Of a stretch of DNA of 48,388 nt, positions 8,005 through 15,440 are shown in pieces. Origin of the DNA: an uncultured Eubacteriales bacterium (GTDB lineage: Bacteria > Bacillota_A > Clostridia > Peptostreptococcales > Anaerovoracaceae); contig CADATR010000001.1 in the NCBI GenBank assembly GCA_902790885.1, positions 1 through 48,388 on the forward strand, written 5' to 3'. The position numbers and the translations under genes are program-made. A model generated the notes under the pieces. That model was given only the letters and a program-made list of their open reading frames with translations. It was not told where the DNA came from and did not search any database. Position 1 is the stretch's first letter; the number at the start of each line of letters is the position of its first letter.

Positions 8005-10386
8005 ATGCTTAAAAAAATGTCACTGCTTATGGTGATAAGTCTGGGATGCCTGATTGGAGCAGGGTTCATTGCACAGGGTGCTTATGCTGCTGAAGGTAAT
8101 AGCCAGTACAGCCTCGAAGGGGCAAAATACCGGCTCTATACTGATGCAGCATGTAATGCTGCCGCAAAAGATGCTGATGGAAATGAGGCGATCCTGACAA
8201 CAGACGCAAAAGGAAAAGCCAATACGCTCACTATGGCGCCCGGAACTTATTACGCAAAAGAGGTAAAGGCAAGCCGGGGATATAAGCTTGATCCAAAGGT
8301 TTATACCATCACTGTCAACAGCGCAGACAGTGAGACGGATCCTGCAGGCTTCACCTCAAAAGAGCCTCTTGTGTATGGCGTACCGGAGCTTGTGGTCTTC
8401 AAGACAGACAAGACCGGAGAGGCTGCATACACCGGACTTGCAGGTGCGCTGTTCACTGTGAAGTACTACGATGTTGCAGCGAAAGATGAGATCGCTGATG
8501 CTTCACCAAAAGACGAATGGGTATTCAAAACGACTAAAAAAACCGCTCCATCCGGAGCTCCGGCAGACAGCTTCGGGGCGGGATTCGACTGGCAGAATGA
8601 TGAACCGGTCTCGTCAAGCAGGCCAGCAGGCTCCATGTTCTATAAAGACGAGAACGGCAGAAGGGTGCTCCCGCTGGGCTGGTTCACTATCGAAGAGACC
8701 CGTGCGCCTGATGGCTTCAAACGCAGCAACAGGCTGTGCTGCGGGCATGTCTATCAGGATGCGGACGGCAAGGCGGTTGTGGAGATCGAAGGCGCTGAAG
8801 ATGACAGCAGGCTTCATGCAAAAACTCTCATATTTGAGAATGAACCGGTCAACACATACATAAAGAAGACCGATACAGGCGTACAGACCGGTATGGCAGG
8901 AGCGAAACTGCAGCTGCTGAAGGGCAGCGATGTCATTGATGAATGGGTGACTTCAAAAGAGGAGCATAAGGTGAAGGGCCTGAAGGCAGGGTCTTATACG
9001 CTGAGAGAACTGAGCGCGCCGTACGGATATGACATATCTGATGATGCTTCCTTTACTGCAGCCAGCAATCAGGACTCGCGGGTCGAAGTGAAGAACAGTC
9101 CGGTGACGCTGAGCACCTCGGCAGTCGTTGACAGCTCCGGCAAACGCATAGGATGCGCTCGTAAAGAGGAAACTATTACAGACTCAGTACACATTACAGG
9201 TCTCTACCCGGGGAGACAATACAGGGTAACCGGCAGACTCATGGACAAGAGCACCGGCCTGCCTCTGAAGGATGCGAAAAACAAGGAGATCACCGCATCA
9301 AAGGAATTCAAGGCAACAAAGGATGTGATGGATGTCGAGGTGAGATTCACTGTGGATGCGTCGGCACTAAGACCGGGAACAAAGGCGGTCGTGTTCGAAA
9401 AACTGCTGCGTGTGTCAAATGTCCATGACGAGACGGTGCCGGTTGAACTCCAGAAACACGAGGATATCAATGACGCGGCGCAGACCATCACATGTCCGGT
9501 GCTCTCCACAAGTGCATCCATAAGCGAAGACAAGAGGGAAGTCACGGACGTTATCTCGTACGAAGGTCTGCTGCCGAATGAGAACTATGTGTTCAGGGGA
9601 TGGCTCGCTGATACCGTGACAGGGGAGAAGGTGCCGGATTCTGATGGCAGCGTCAGGCTTTCATCAGGAAAGAACACATCCGGAAAAACAGAGATGAAAC
9701 TCAGCGCCGACAAATATGAAGAAGTCAAAGGCCACAGCGTCACAGCATTTCAGGAGCTTTACATTATCAGAAATGTGGATGGAAAAGATACTGAAGTCCT
9801 TGTCGCTGCGCATAAAGACAAAAACGACAAAAGTCAGATAGCCGTGATCTGTCAGGATATCAGGATAAGAAAGGTCGTTACCGGAAACCTTGGAGACATT
9901 ACAAAGCGGTTTGAATATACTGCTGAGTTTTCAGGATTGACTCCGGGGAAAGCATATGAGGTAGAAGGTGACGATGAAAAGACATTTATCGCTGATCCTT
10001 CCGGCCGGGCTGTCATACCTCTCGCACTTACGAATGGGCAGGAGGTGAGAATAAAGCAGCTGCCGAAATCCTCACAATACCGCATCACAGAAAAGGCATC
10101 AGACCATGTTGCGGCATACAAACTGTACTCAGAGGACATGGCCGGCAAGGGTGCAAAGATAGTTCAGGTTTCAGCCGACAACAACAGCGACACAGCAAAG
10201 TCGCTTTCAACGGCTCTTGAGACCGTGGATCAGTTCGATGGCACAGTTGTCGTGCTGTGGGAGAACAACAGGGACCTTGCAACAGTAACGGCTGTAAGTT
10301 CAAATTCCGGGATCTGGGCATGTGCAATGGTTCTTGCACTCGCCGGTCTGGTGCTGCTTGCAGCAAAGCGAAACAGGTTCAGTTAG
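8005..10386 (+). CDS. SpaA/VaFE-domain surface adhesin or pilin of the pilus operon
   Basis: 793 residues. A signal peptide (cleavage near AYA-AE, about 29) is followed by SpaA-type Cna-B folds: YSLEGAKYRLY (about 34), a second from LVVFKTDKTG (about 131) and a third from YIKKTDTG (about 288). Two VaFE-type repeats follow (about 367-495 and 498-610, each with a TDxIxxxGLxPxxxY pattern and VVFEKLL or TAFQELY). Then comes a domain beginning KVVTGNLGD (about 622) that is shared with the next protein, and a C-terminal membrane helix with a basic tail. These folds usually carry internal isopeptide or ester cross-links. No LPXTG-like motif is evident: the sequence before the helix reads LATVTAVSS. 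The mature protein begins where thioester adhesins normally continue after their thioester domain (see the last gene of the operon). Confidence 0.82.
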   Translation: MLKKMSLLMVISLGCLIGAGFIAQGAYAAEGNSQYSLEGAKYRLYTDAACNAAAKDADGNEAILTTDAKGKANTLTMAPGTYYAKEVKASRGYKLDPKVYTITVNSADSETDPAGFTSKEPLVYGVPELVVFKTDKTGEAAYTGLAGALFTVKYYDVAAKDEIADASPKDEWVFKTTKKTAPSGAPADSFGAGFDWQNDEPVSSSRPAGSMFYKDENGRRVLPLGWFTIEETRAPDGFKRSNRLCCGHVYQDADGKAVVEIEGAEDDSRLHAKTLIFENEPVNTYIKKTDTGVQTGMAGAKLQLLKGSDVIDEWVTSKEEHKVKGLKAGSYTLRELSAPYGYDISDDASFTAASNQDSRVEVKNSPVTLSTSAVVDSSGKRIGCARKEETITDSVHITGLYPGRQYRVTGRLMDKSTGLPLKDAKNKEITASKEFKATKDVMDVEVRFTVDASALRPGTKAVVFEKLLRVSNVHDETVPVELQKHEDINDAAQTITCPVLSTSASISEDKREVTDVISYEGLLPNENYVFRGWLADTVTGEKVPDSDGSVRLSSGKNTSGKTEMKLSADKYEEVKGHSVTAFQELYIIRNVDGKDTEVLVAAHKDKNDKSQIAVICQDIRIRKVVTGNLGDITKRFEYTAEFSGLTPGKAYEVEGDDEKTFIADPSGRAVIPLALTNGQEVRIKQLPKSSQYRITEKASDHVAAYKLYSEDMAGKGAKIVQVSADNNSDTAKSLSTALETVDQFDGTVVVLWENNRDLATVTAVSSNSGIWACAMVLALAGLVLLAAKRNRFS

Positions 10387-10403
10387 GAACAGGAGGAAGT
10401 GAA

Positions 10404-12203
10404 ATGATGAAGAGAAAGGCAGGCATAGCTGTGATGTCGCTCATTATTACCGTGATGATGACAGCAAACGCGTTTGCTGTGTCGGGAGCGGCAGACAGCG
10501 ACAGGACCGACTATAACACAAACAGGACAGGAAACAGTACTGCTGTAAGGCAGGCAAATTCGTCAGAAACAGGAACTATAAGACTCGGTAAGATCCTTAC
10601 TGTCAATCAGTCAGGCAAATTCCCGAATATAGAGGATTTCGTGTATAAGATCACACCGGTAGCTGCATGGGATAATGCCAATGTAAAAACATCAAAAAGC
10701 GGGAAAGCTGTTTCTCAGGCAAATATGCCCAGGCCCGCAGCTTCAAGTACTGCTCATCACAGCATTACAGTAATATCTCCGGACAATGTGGATAATGCTC
10801 CCTGGTCGGCGCTGGTCTCGTTAGGCAACTTCCGGAACGGGAATGAAAACAATACATCCAGCAAGTACGGAGACAGAAGACAAAAGCATGTCAACTCTGA
10901 CGATCTGAGCAATACTTACGGCATCGATGAGGGAAGGAGAAGGACGAGAGTGACTGATGTGTCATTCCGCTTTTCCAGGGCAGGCTATTACATGTACAGG
11001 ATCGAAGAGGCAGGCTCCCGTCCGAACGGAGGGGCGGACAGCCTGAGCGATCTGAGGAAGGATGTTGCAGGTGTCGATTATGACAACAACACATATTATG
11101 TCGTGTTTTACGTCTGCAACAGGGAGGCTGCAGCTGATAACAAGGCAGATGAGTATGGAAGAGGCACGAAGAAAGGCGATACATGTTCCGGTGTATATGT
11201 TCATACAATAACATCCTGGACAAACAATGCCGGCACTGACTATAAGCCTGACAACACCATGAGATCATCAGACGGGCTGGCTGACGCTGAGAACTGGCTT
11301 AACGATCTTATGCTGAGCCAGGATGTTGACAGTAAATACAGCACCGGATACGGAGACGGAGGACATCCGGCAAAACCAAATACAGGCCGGGTCGAAAACA
11401 ACAATGCCGGCGGACCTTCAGATGTTACTCACGACAATCCCGGAAAGGTGGGGATATCTTCACCGGATGATCCGGACTTTCTTGAGGCATACAGGATGTG
11501 GAACGGGCAGATCACGCATGATGTAGTGCTGAAGAAAAATGTCACAGGAAATCTTGGCGATCTTTCGAAGGAGTTCATATTCTCGGTTACGATCACAGGT
11601 CTTGAAAACGGGCAGACTTATACCACCGATATACCTTCGGGCTCAACGGAAGAAACATCATCCGCCGGAATCGAATCTAATGATGTAACGTCAGCAGGAG
11701 TAAAGCTTTATGATATGGAGCCGCCGGAATGCCTGGCAGCTGACGGAAAAAGTTTCACTGCTGACAAAACAGGAACTGTAAAGTTCAGGGTGAAGCTGAA
11801 GGACGGCGATGTTCTGGTCCTGAATGCGCTTCCAATGGCGGCGTCGTATCAGGTGACGGAGGAGGCATCAGACCACGTTGCACAGTACAATATCGTATCA
11901 ACAAATAAGAATGGCAAAGCGGTATTTTGTGAAAACTCACACACACCGGGAGGAAATGATGCAGCGCATCTTGGCAAGGCAAATTCGGATCCGGACTCAG
12001 ATCTGTCTACAGAGATCGAATTTGTTGACAGATTTGACGGTACTGTGACCATTCTGTTCCAAAACAACAGGGATATCGCAACTCTTACCGGTATTGCCGG
12101 ACTTGATTACGCAGTATATGCAGCCTCGATCGCAGTACTGTCAGCACTGTCGCTGATAGTTATAAGAAGGCGCAGGGAATATGATGAAGAGGAATATCGC
12201 TGA
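10404..12203 (+). CDS. FctA-like major pilin candidate
   Basis: 599 residues from ATG 10404, chosen because AGGAGG lies seven bases upstream; the frame is open further upstream but overlaps the previous gene. A signal peptide (about 1-26) precedes a pilin isopeptide-type domain (from IRLGKILTVNQSGKFPNIEDFVYKI to FSRAGYYMYRIEEAG and YYVVFYVCN, the Lys/Glu pattern of streptococcal FctA pilins). A Ser/Asn/Gly-rich middle is followed by a VTGNLGD domain similar to the C-terminal domain of the upstream protein, then RDIATLTGIAG, a membrane helix and a basic, acidic-ended tail. ATLTG could be a relaxed sorting motif; the usual proline is missing. It probably forms the shaft, joined by the sortase encoded next. 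It overlaps the sortase gene by 23 bp. Confidence 0.78.
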   Translation: MMKRKAGIAVMSLIITVMMTANAFAVSGAADSDRTDYNTNRTGNSTAVRQANSSETGTIRLGKILTVNQSGKFPNIEDFVYKITPVAAWDNANVKTSKSGKAVSQANMPRPAASSTAHHSITVISPDNVDNAPWSALVSLGNFRNGNENNTSSKYGDRRQKHVNSDDLSNTYGIDEGRRRTRVTDVSFRFSRAGYYMYRIEEAGSRPNGGADSLSDLRKDVAGVDYDNNTYYVVFYVCNREAAADNKADEYGRGTKKGDTCSGVYVHTITSWTNNAGTDYKPDNTMRSSDGLADAENWLNDLMLSQDVDSKYSTGYGDGGHPAKPNTGRVENNNAGGPSDVTHDNPGKVGISSPDDPDFLEAYRMWNGQITHDVVLKKNVTGNLGDLSKEFIFSVTITGLENGQTYTTDIPSGSTEETSSAGIESNDVTSAGVKLYDMEPPECLAADGKSFTADKTGTVKFRVKLKDGDVLVLNALPMAASYQVTEEASDHVAQYNIVSTNKNGKAVFCENSHTPGGNDAAHLGKANSDPDSDLSTEIEFVDRFDGTVTILFQNNRDIATLTGIAGLDYAVYAASIAVLSALSLIVIRRRREYDEEEYR

Positions 12204-12927
12204 CTGTATAAGCGAAAAAGAGGAGCTGCATGCTTTGCTCAGCGTCCGGTTCAAAAGATGGAGAAAGATCAACAAATGGATCGACCGTGTCATATTGTCG
12301 ATACTGCTGTTTATGATCACATTCATAGGGTCGGGTCTGATTGACAGTCTGATGATCCTTGAGGAAGGCTTCGGAACCATAAAGTATCACAGCTTTACTC
12401 AGCTTATTGAGATAAATCCCGATACAGAGGCGTGGCTTATTATGGACGGAACTCATATAGACCATCCTGTCGTCAGAAGCAGTGACAACTTTGATTATCT
12501 TGATAAAGGATTTGAAGGGAATTTCTATGCGGGCGGAACGCTGTTTATGGATAAGGACAACGAAGGCTTTGGCGATCCATACTGTATCATACATGGACAT
12601 CATATGGCAGGCGGAGCGATGTTCGGAGATCTGGAGAAATATCTGAATGAGGGTTTCTTCAGGAAAAACCATACCGGCAAGCTTTTGACGGCTGAATATG
12701 ATTATGACATAGAAGTGTTCGCTGCAGGAGTATTCAATGCGTATGACAGAAAGATATATAAACCCGGAGAAACGATTCCCTTCAGCTATCTGACCGGAAA
12801 AGCGATCAATCTGAGAGATGCAGCAGAACATAAGCATGTTCTCGCGCTTTCGACATGTCTTGGTGAAATGACAGATGACAGGATAGTCGTGTTTTGCGGG
12901 CTTACCGGAAAGAGAGCACACAGGTGA
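12181..12927 (+). CDS. class B sortase (pilin polymerase)
   Basis: 248 residues: an N-terminal membrane anchor (about 36-58), then the sortase fold with catalytic His140 in IIHGHHM, Cys226 in LSTCLGE and Arg in DDRIVVFCG (about 235). This residue order and the spacing to the C-terminus fit class B. In group A Streptococcus the pilus polymerase is also a class B enzyme and is encoded beside the signal-peptidase-like protein SipA, as here. It overlaps the pilin gene by 23 bp and the next gene begins within or just after its stop. It acts on the outer face of the membrane to join pilin threonines to lysines or to the wall; substrates inferred from the neighbours. Confidence 0.9.
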   Translation: MMKRNIADCISEKEELHALLSVRFKRWRKINKWIDRVILSILLFMITFIGSGLIDSLMILEEGFGTIKYHSFTQLIEINPDTEAWLIMDGTHIDHPVVRSSDNFDYLDKGFEGNFYAGGTLFMDKDNEGFGDPYCIIHGHHMAGGAMFGDLEKYLNEGFFRKNHTGKLLTAEYDYDIEVFAAGVFNAYDRKIYKPGETIPFSYLTGKAINLRDAAEHKHVLALSTCLGEMTDDRIVVFCGLTGKRAHR

Positions 12928-12932
12928 TAACA

Positions 12933-13520
12933 ATGTTCATGGAAAATAAGAACAGGCAGACAGGGCTGTTCCCGGAAGCCGCCAGCGAAGAAAAAACGGA
13001 TGCGGATATAAAGCGGAAAACGAGGCTGATAAAACAGCTGAAACATGATGCCCTGATAAAGACAGCAGGGTTTGCCGCCGGGCTGATCTTCACATTCAGC
13101 CTTATATTCGGCATCGCACTTGCCCCAACAAACGATATGTTTCCGTCTGTACATGAAGGCGATCTCATCATATTTTATCGGCCCGGCCGCATCATAAACA
13201 CGGACATAGTCCTTTACGAAGTGCCGGGGGCAGGCATGCAGATCGGCCGCATAGAAGGCGTGCAGGGAGAGACTATTGGCAAAACAGACGGCGGCATGCT
13301 GACTGTCAACGGAAATATACTGCCGGTTCAGAAAAGGCAGGGCCTGTATGATGAAACATATGCCGGGGAGAAGGATCTGACCGGTGAGATCGGAGCTGAA
13401 GAGTATCTGATTCTGGGAGACAGCAGAGAAACAGCACAGGATTCAAGGCATTTTGGACTGGTCCGGCGCAAGTCAATAAAAGGAAAAGTGTTTACCATAG
13501 TAAGGAGAAGACCTTTATGA
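12933..13520 (+). CDS. SipA-like, signal-peptidase-fold pilus assembly protein lacking the Ser/Lys dyad
   Basis: 195 residues from ATG 12933 (AGGTGA five bases upstream; GTG 12924, overlapping the sortase stop, is an alternative). One membrane helix (about 45-64) precedes the signal peptidase I fold. The box normally reading NSMxP reads NDMFP, with Asp68 at the catalytic Ser site; the box normally reading KRVIG reads GRIEG, with Gly105 at the catalytic Lys site. The late box GDSRETAQDSRHFG is well kept. The Asp/Gly pair and its 37-residue spacing match what is reported for S. pyogenes SipA (Asp48, Gly85), a protein needed for pilus polymerisation. So it is probably a chaperone-like assembly factor and not a peptidase. 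Confidence 0.85.
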   Translation: MFMENKNRQTGLFPEAASEEKTDADIKRKTRLIKQLKHDALIKTAGFAAGLIFTFSLIFGIALAPTNDMFPSVHEGDLIIFYRPGRIINTDIVLYEVPGAGMQIGRIEGVQGETIGKTDGGMLTVNGNILPVQKRQGLYDETYAGEKDLTGEIGAEEYLILGDSRETAQDSRHFGLVRRKSIKGKVFTIVRRRPL

Positions 13521-14107
13521 ATAATCATAAACATAGAGCGACGGCTGTGGCGGTGACCGCGTTTATGGCACTGCTCATTGCATCAGCAGCCATACCCGCA
13601 AGGGTATTTGCAAGGGAAAATATCCCTGTGACTATAGATGTCAATATTACATACATAGTGGACGGAAATGTGAGTACTGCTGGAGGAGACAAGTTCACAC
13701 TTACAGCGGACGATCCGCGGGCACCGATGCCGGAAGGCAGCGAGGGAGGAAAGAAAACGATAGCCATCAGTGACGAAGGCAGTTACAGTTTCGGAAGCAT
13801 CTGCTGTGACAGACCGGAAATATGGTGGTATACCATCACGCGGGAGACGACAAAAAAGAAAGGCGTAAACAAAGATGAGACCGTATACAGGGCGAAGGTG
13901 ATAGCTTTGAATGACGGCCATGGCTATGTGCTCGTCTATAAGGCCGGCAGCGAGGATAAGACGGAGCTCATTTATACAGACACTGTAGCACCGCCAACGG
14001 GAGATACAAACATGCTGCTATATCCAGGACTGGCATTCGCACTTTCCGCAGCCGCATTAGTGCTCTTAACGCTCAGACGGCGCGGCAGGACTAAAAGCGA
14101 CAGATGA
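13517..14107 (+). CDS. FctB-like minor pilin with PPTGD sorting signal
   Basis: 196 residues, four-base ATGA overlap with the SipA-like gene and AAGGAG upstream. Signal peptide (about 1-32, ending VFA), a single pilin-like domain (FTLTADDPRAPMPEG to IYTDTVA), then APPTGD, a hydrophobic helix and an Arg-rich tail: a clear cell-wall sorting signal, the best in this operon. Size and position suit an FctB-type basal or anchor pilin. It has a Cys-Cys pair (ICCDRP), unusual in such a domain. Confidence 0.78.
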   Translation: MNNHKHRATAVAVTAFMALLIASAAIPARVFARENIPVTIDVNITYIVDGNVSTAGGDKFTLTADDPRAPMPEGSEGGKKTIAISDEGSYSFGSICCDRPEIWWYTITRETTKKKGVNKDETVYRAKVIALNDGHGYVLVYKAGSEDKTELIYTDTVAPPTGDTNMLLYPGLAFALSAAALVLLTLRRRGRTKSDR

Positions 14108-14140
14108 TGCGGAGAAAATATGTAAGAAGGAGGCTGAAAA

Positions 14141-14989
14141 ATGAAAGGATCCCAGGTATATAAAAAAAGGATCAGGCTGATGCTGACGGTGATGCTTGCT
14201 TTTGTTCTCGCCGCGTCCGTGATATCGGTATTCGCAGAAGACGGGGCGGTGATAAGCAGCGGGGCAGAGAGTGCAGAAAGTGAAGCGGCTGAAGAGTCTG
14301 AACCGACAAAGGTTTCCGAACAGGATACAGTGCCTGATCAGAATGAAAAAAACTCTGAGCAGTCCGGCGGTCCGGAGCAGGCCGCAAACGGGACCGGGCA
14401 GGAGGATGGTGAGGCCGGGCAGGATACCCCGGTACTGAAAGCTCCTATGCTTCGTGCAGCCGGCGGAAACAGTGTTGAATACGGAAGCAGAGTGTTCGGC
14501 AACAGCCGGCAATTCTGGTCAACAGATGGAAACTATATAGGGTGCTGCTGCCAGGCGGGTACTGAGCCCGGTGCATCAGGAACAGCAACGATGTCGAGAG
14601 CGGCAAATACATCTCTGGTAGCTAAAATAGCATATTATTACGGGTACCAGAAGGACTGGATACGCGACAGCAAAACGATCTCCGGCTTTCAGGTGCATAC
14701 GAATGCGGCAAGGTTCATGTACATGGTGCAGATGTCACAGCAGGGAACCGATGCCTGGCTGAGATGGGCCACAAGCAGCAATTTCGGAAGCAGGGTCAAA
14801 GATGATGCGGTAGCCCGCTTCAAAGATGCACAGAAGCTCAGTATAACGGTGCCGGATAATTTTGAGTGCTACATCTGCACACCGACAAACGGCCGTCAGA
14901 AGTTCATACTTTACAAATATAATGAAGTAATTACTCCGGGTACCGTAACGATGCAGAAAGTATCAGGAAATACTGAAATAACCGGATAA
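14141..14989 (+). CDS. short secreted protein with a thioester-type adhesin domain, no wall anchor
   Basis: 282 residues with AAGGAGG upstream. Signal peptide (about 1-31), an acidic Ser/Glu/Gly linker (about 32-105), then a domain resembling thioester adhesin heads (Cpa-like): YIGCCCQAG (Cys135-137), LVAKIAYYYGYQKDW, HTNAARFMY, and a tail reading PGTVTMQKVSGNTEITG before the stop. In related adhesins this tail leads directly into a SpaA repeat chain. Here translation stops and there is no membrane helix or sorting motif, while a matching SpaA chain (YSLEGAKYRLY) opens the operon. The glutamine expected in the TQxA motif appears as Asn188 in my hand alignment. Secreted fragment, tip adhesin held by partners, or decayed gene are all possible. 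Confidence 0.65.
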   Translation: MKGSQVYKKRIRLMLTVMLAFVLAASVISVFAEDGAVISSGAESAESEAAEESEPTKVSEQDTVPDQNEKNSEQSGGPEQAANGTGQEDGEAGQDTPVLKAPMLRAAGGNSVEYGSRVFGNSRQFWSTDGNYIGCCCQAGTEPGASGTATMSRAANTSLVAKIAYYYGYQKDWIRDSKTISGFQVHTNAARFMYMVQMSQQGTDAWLRWATSSNFGSRVKDDAVARFKDAQKLSITVPDNFECYICTPTNGRQKFILYKYNEVITPGTVTMQKVSGNTEITG

Positions 14990-14992
14990 AAA

Positions 14993-15037
14993 CTGTCAAA
15001 GAAAATGTTTGACAGAAACTAACTGATATGTTACTAT
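14993..15037 (+). promoter_or_regulatory. promoter of the ylxM-ffh operon, with an inverted repeat over the -35
   Basis: Consensus -35 TTGACA (15009-15014), 17-bp spacer, -10 TACTAT (15032-15037). An 8-bp perfect inverted repeat, CTGTCAAA (14993-15000) and TTTGACAG (15008-15015), spaced by 7, covers the -35 and could be an operator. No T-tract follows it, so it is not a forward terminator. Confidence 0.7.
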
Positions 15038-15040
15038 ATG

Positions 15041-15066
15041 GCGGTGTGACCGGAAGGTCATGCCGC
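15041..15066 (+). other. GNRA-type hairpin at the 5' end of the ylxM-ffh transcript
   Basis: GCGGTGTGACC pairs with GGTCATGCCGC (11 bp, two GU) around a GGAA tetraloop, then TTATCGTTTT. It starts almost at the predicted transcription start, so it may protect the mRNA, attenuate it, or serve as the otherwise missing terminator of the pilus operon. Confidence 0.55.
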
Positions 15067-15088
15067 TTATCGTTTTACGGAGAGTGTT

Positions 15089-15433
15089 ATGAAAGACGAC
15101 ATCGAAAGAGTGGAATACACGAGCATGATGTATGACTTCTACGGGAGCCTTCTGAGTGAGGCTCAGAACGAAGTCATGGCCATGTATCATGAGGACAACC
15201 TCTCACTCTCCGAGATAGCCGAAGAGCTCGGACAGACCAGGCAGGCTGTCCACTACACATTAAAGAAAGCGGAAAAGGCGCTTGAGGAATATGAGGACAA
15301 GCTTGGACTCGTAGCCGCGTATGAGAAAAATCAGGAAAGGGCCGCGGCAGCCTTCGGGATAATCGGAGACTCAGGGCTCAGCAAAGGGGAAGCGGACAGA
15401 CTCAGGGCGCTCATAAAAGAGATCACGGAGTAG
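15089..15433 (+). CDS. ylxM: YlxM family helix-turn-helix protein
   Basis: 114 residues, a small sigma-70-region-4-like helix-turn-helix protein: LSLSEIAEELGQTRQAVHYTLKKAEKAL (about 34-62) is the HTH. The family sits directly upstream of ffh in Firmicutes, as here (7 bp gap), and is linked to the signal recognition particle; in streptococci YlxM binds SRP components. The HTH might equally bind RNA or DNA. GGAGAG ribosome site upstream of the ATG. Confidence 0.9.
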   Translation: MKDDIERVEYTSMMYDFYGSLLSEAQNEVMAMYHEDNLSLSEIAEELGQTRQAVHYTLKKAEKALEEYEDKLGLVAAYEKNQERAAAAFGIIGDSGLSKGEADRLRALIKEITE

Positions 15434-15440
15434 AGCATAA

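Noticed and set aside
10257..10403. Longer start for the FctA-like pilin
   Set aside because: It lies inside the preceding gene and would destroy the signal peptide; ATG 10404 has AGGAGG.
12894..12932. Longer start (TTG 12894) for the SipA-like gene
   Set aside because: It would overlap the sortase by 34 bp without a ribosome site; ATG 12933 has AGGTGA at the right distance.
12160..12933. Reverse-strand open frame of 257 codons opposite the sortase gene
   Set aside because: The forward frame has the sortase His, Cys and Arg; the reverse frame has no recognisable motif.
14993..15015. Terminator of the pilus operon
   Set aside because: The stem is followed by AAACTAACTG on the forward strand, not by a T-tract, and it overlaps the -35 of the next promoter.
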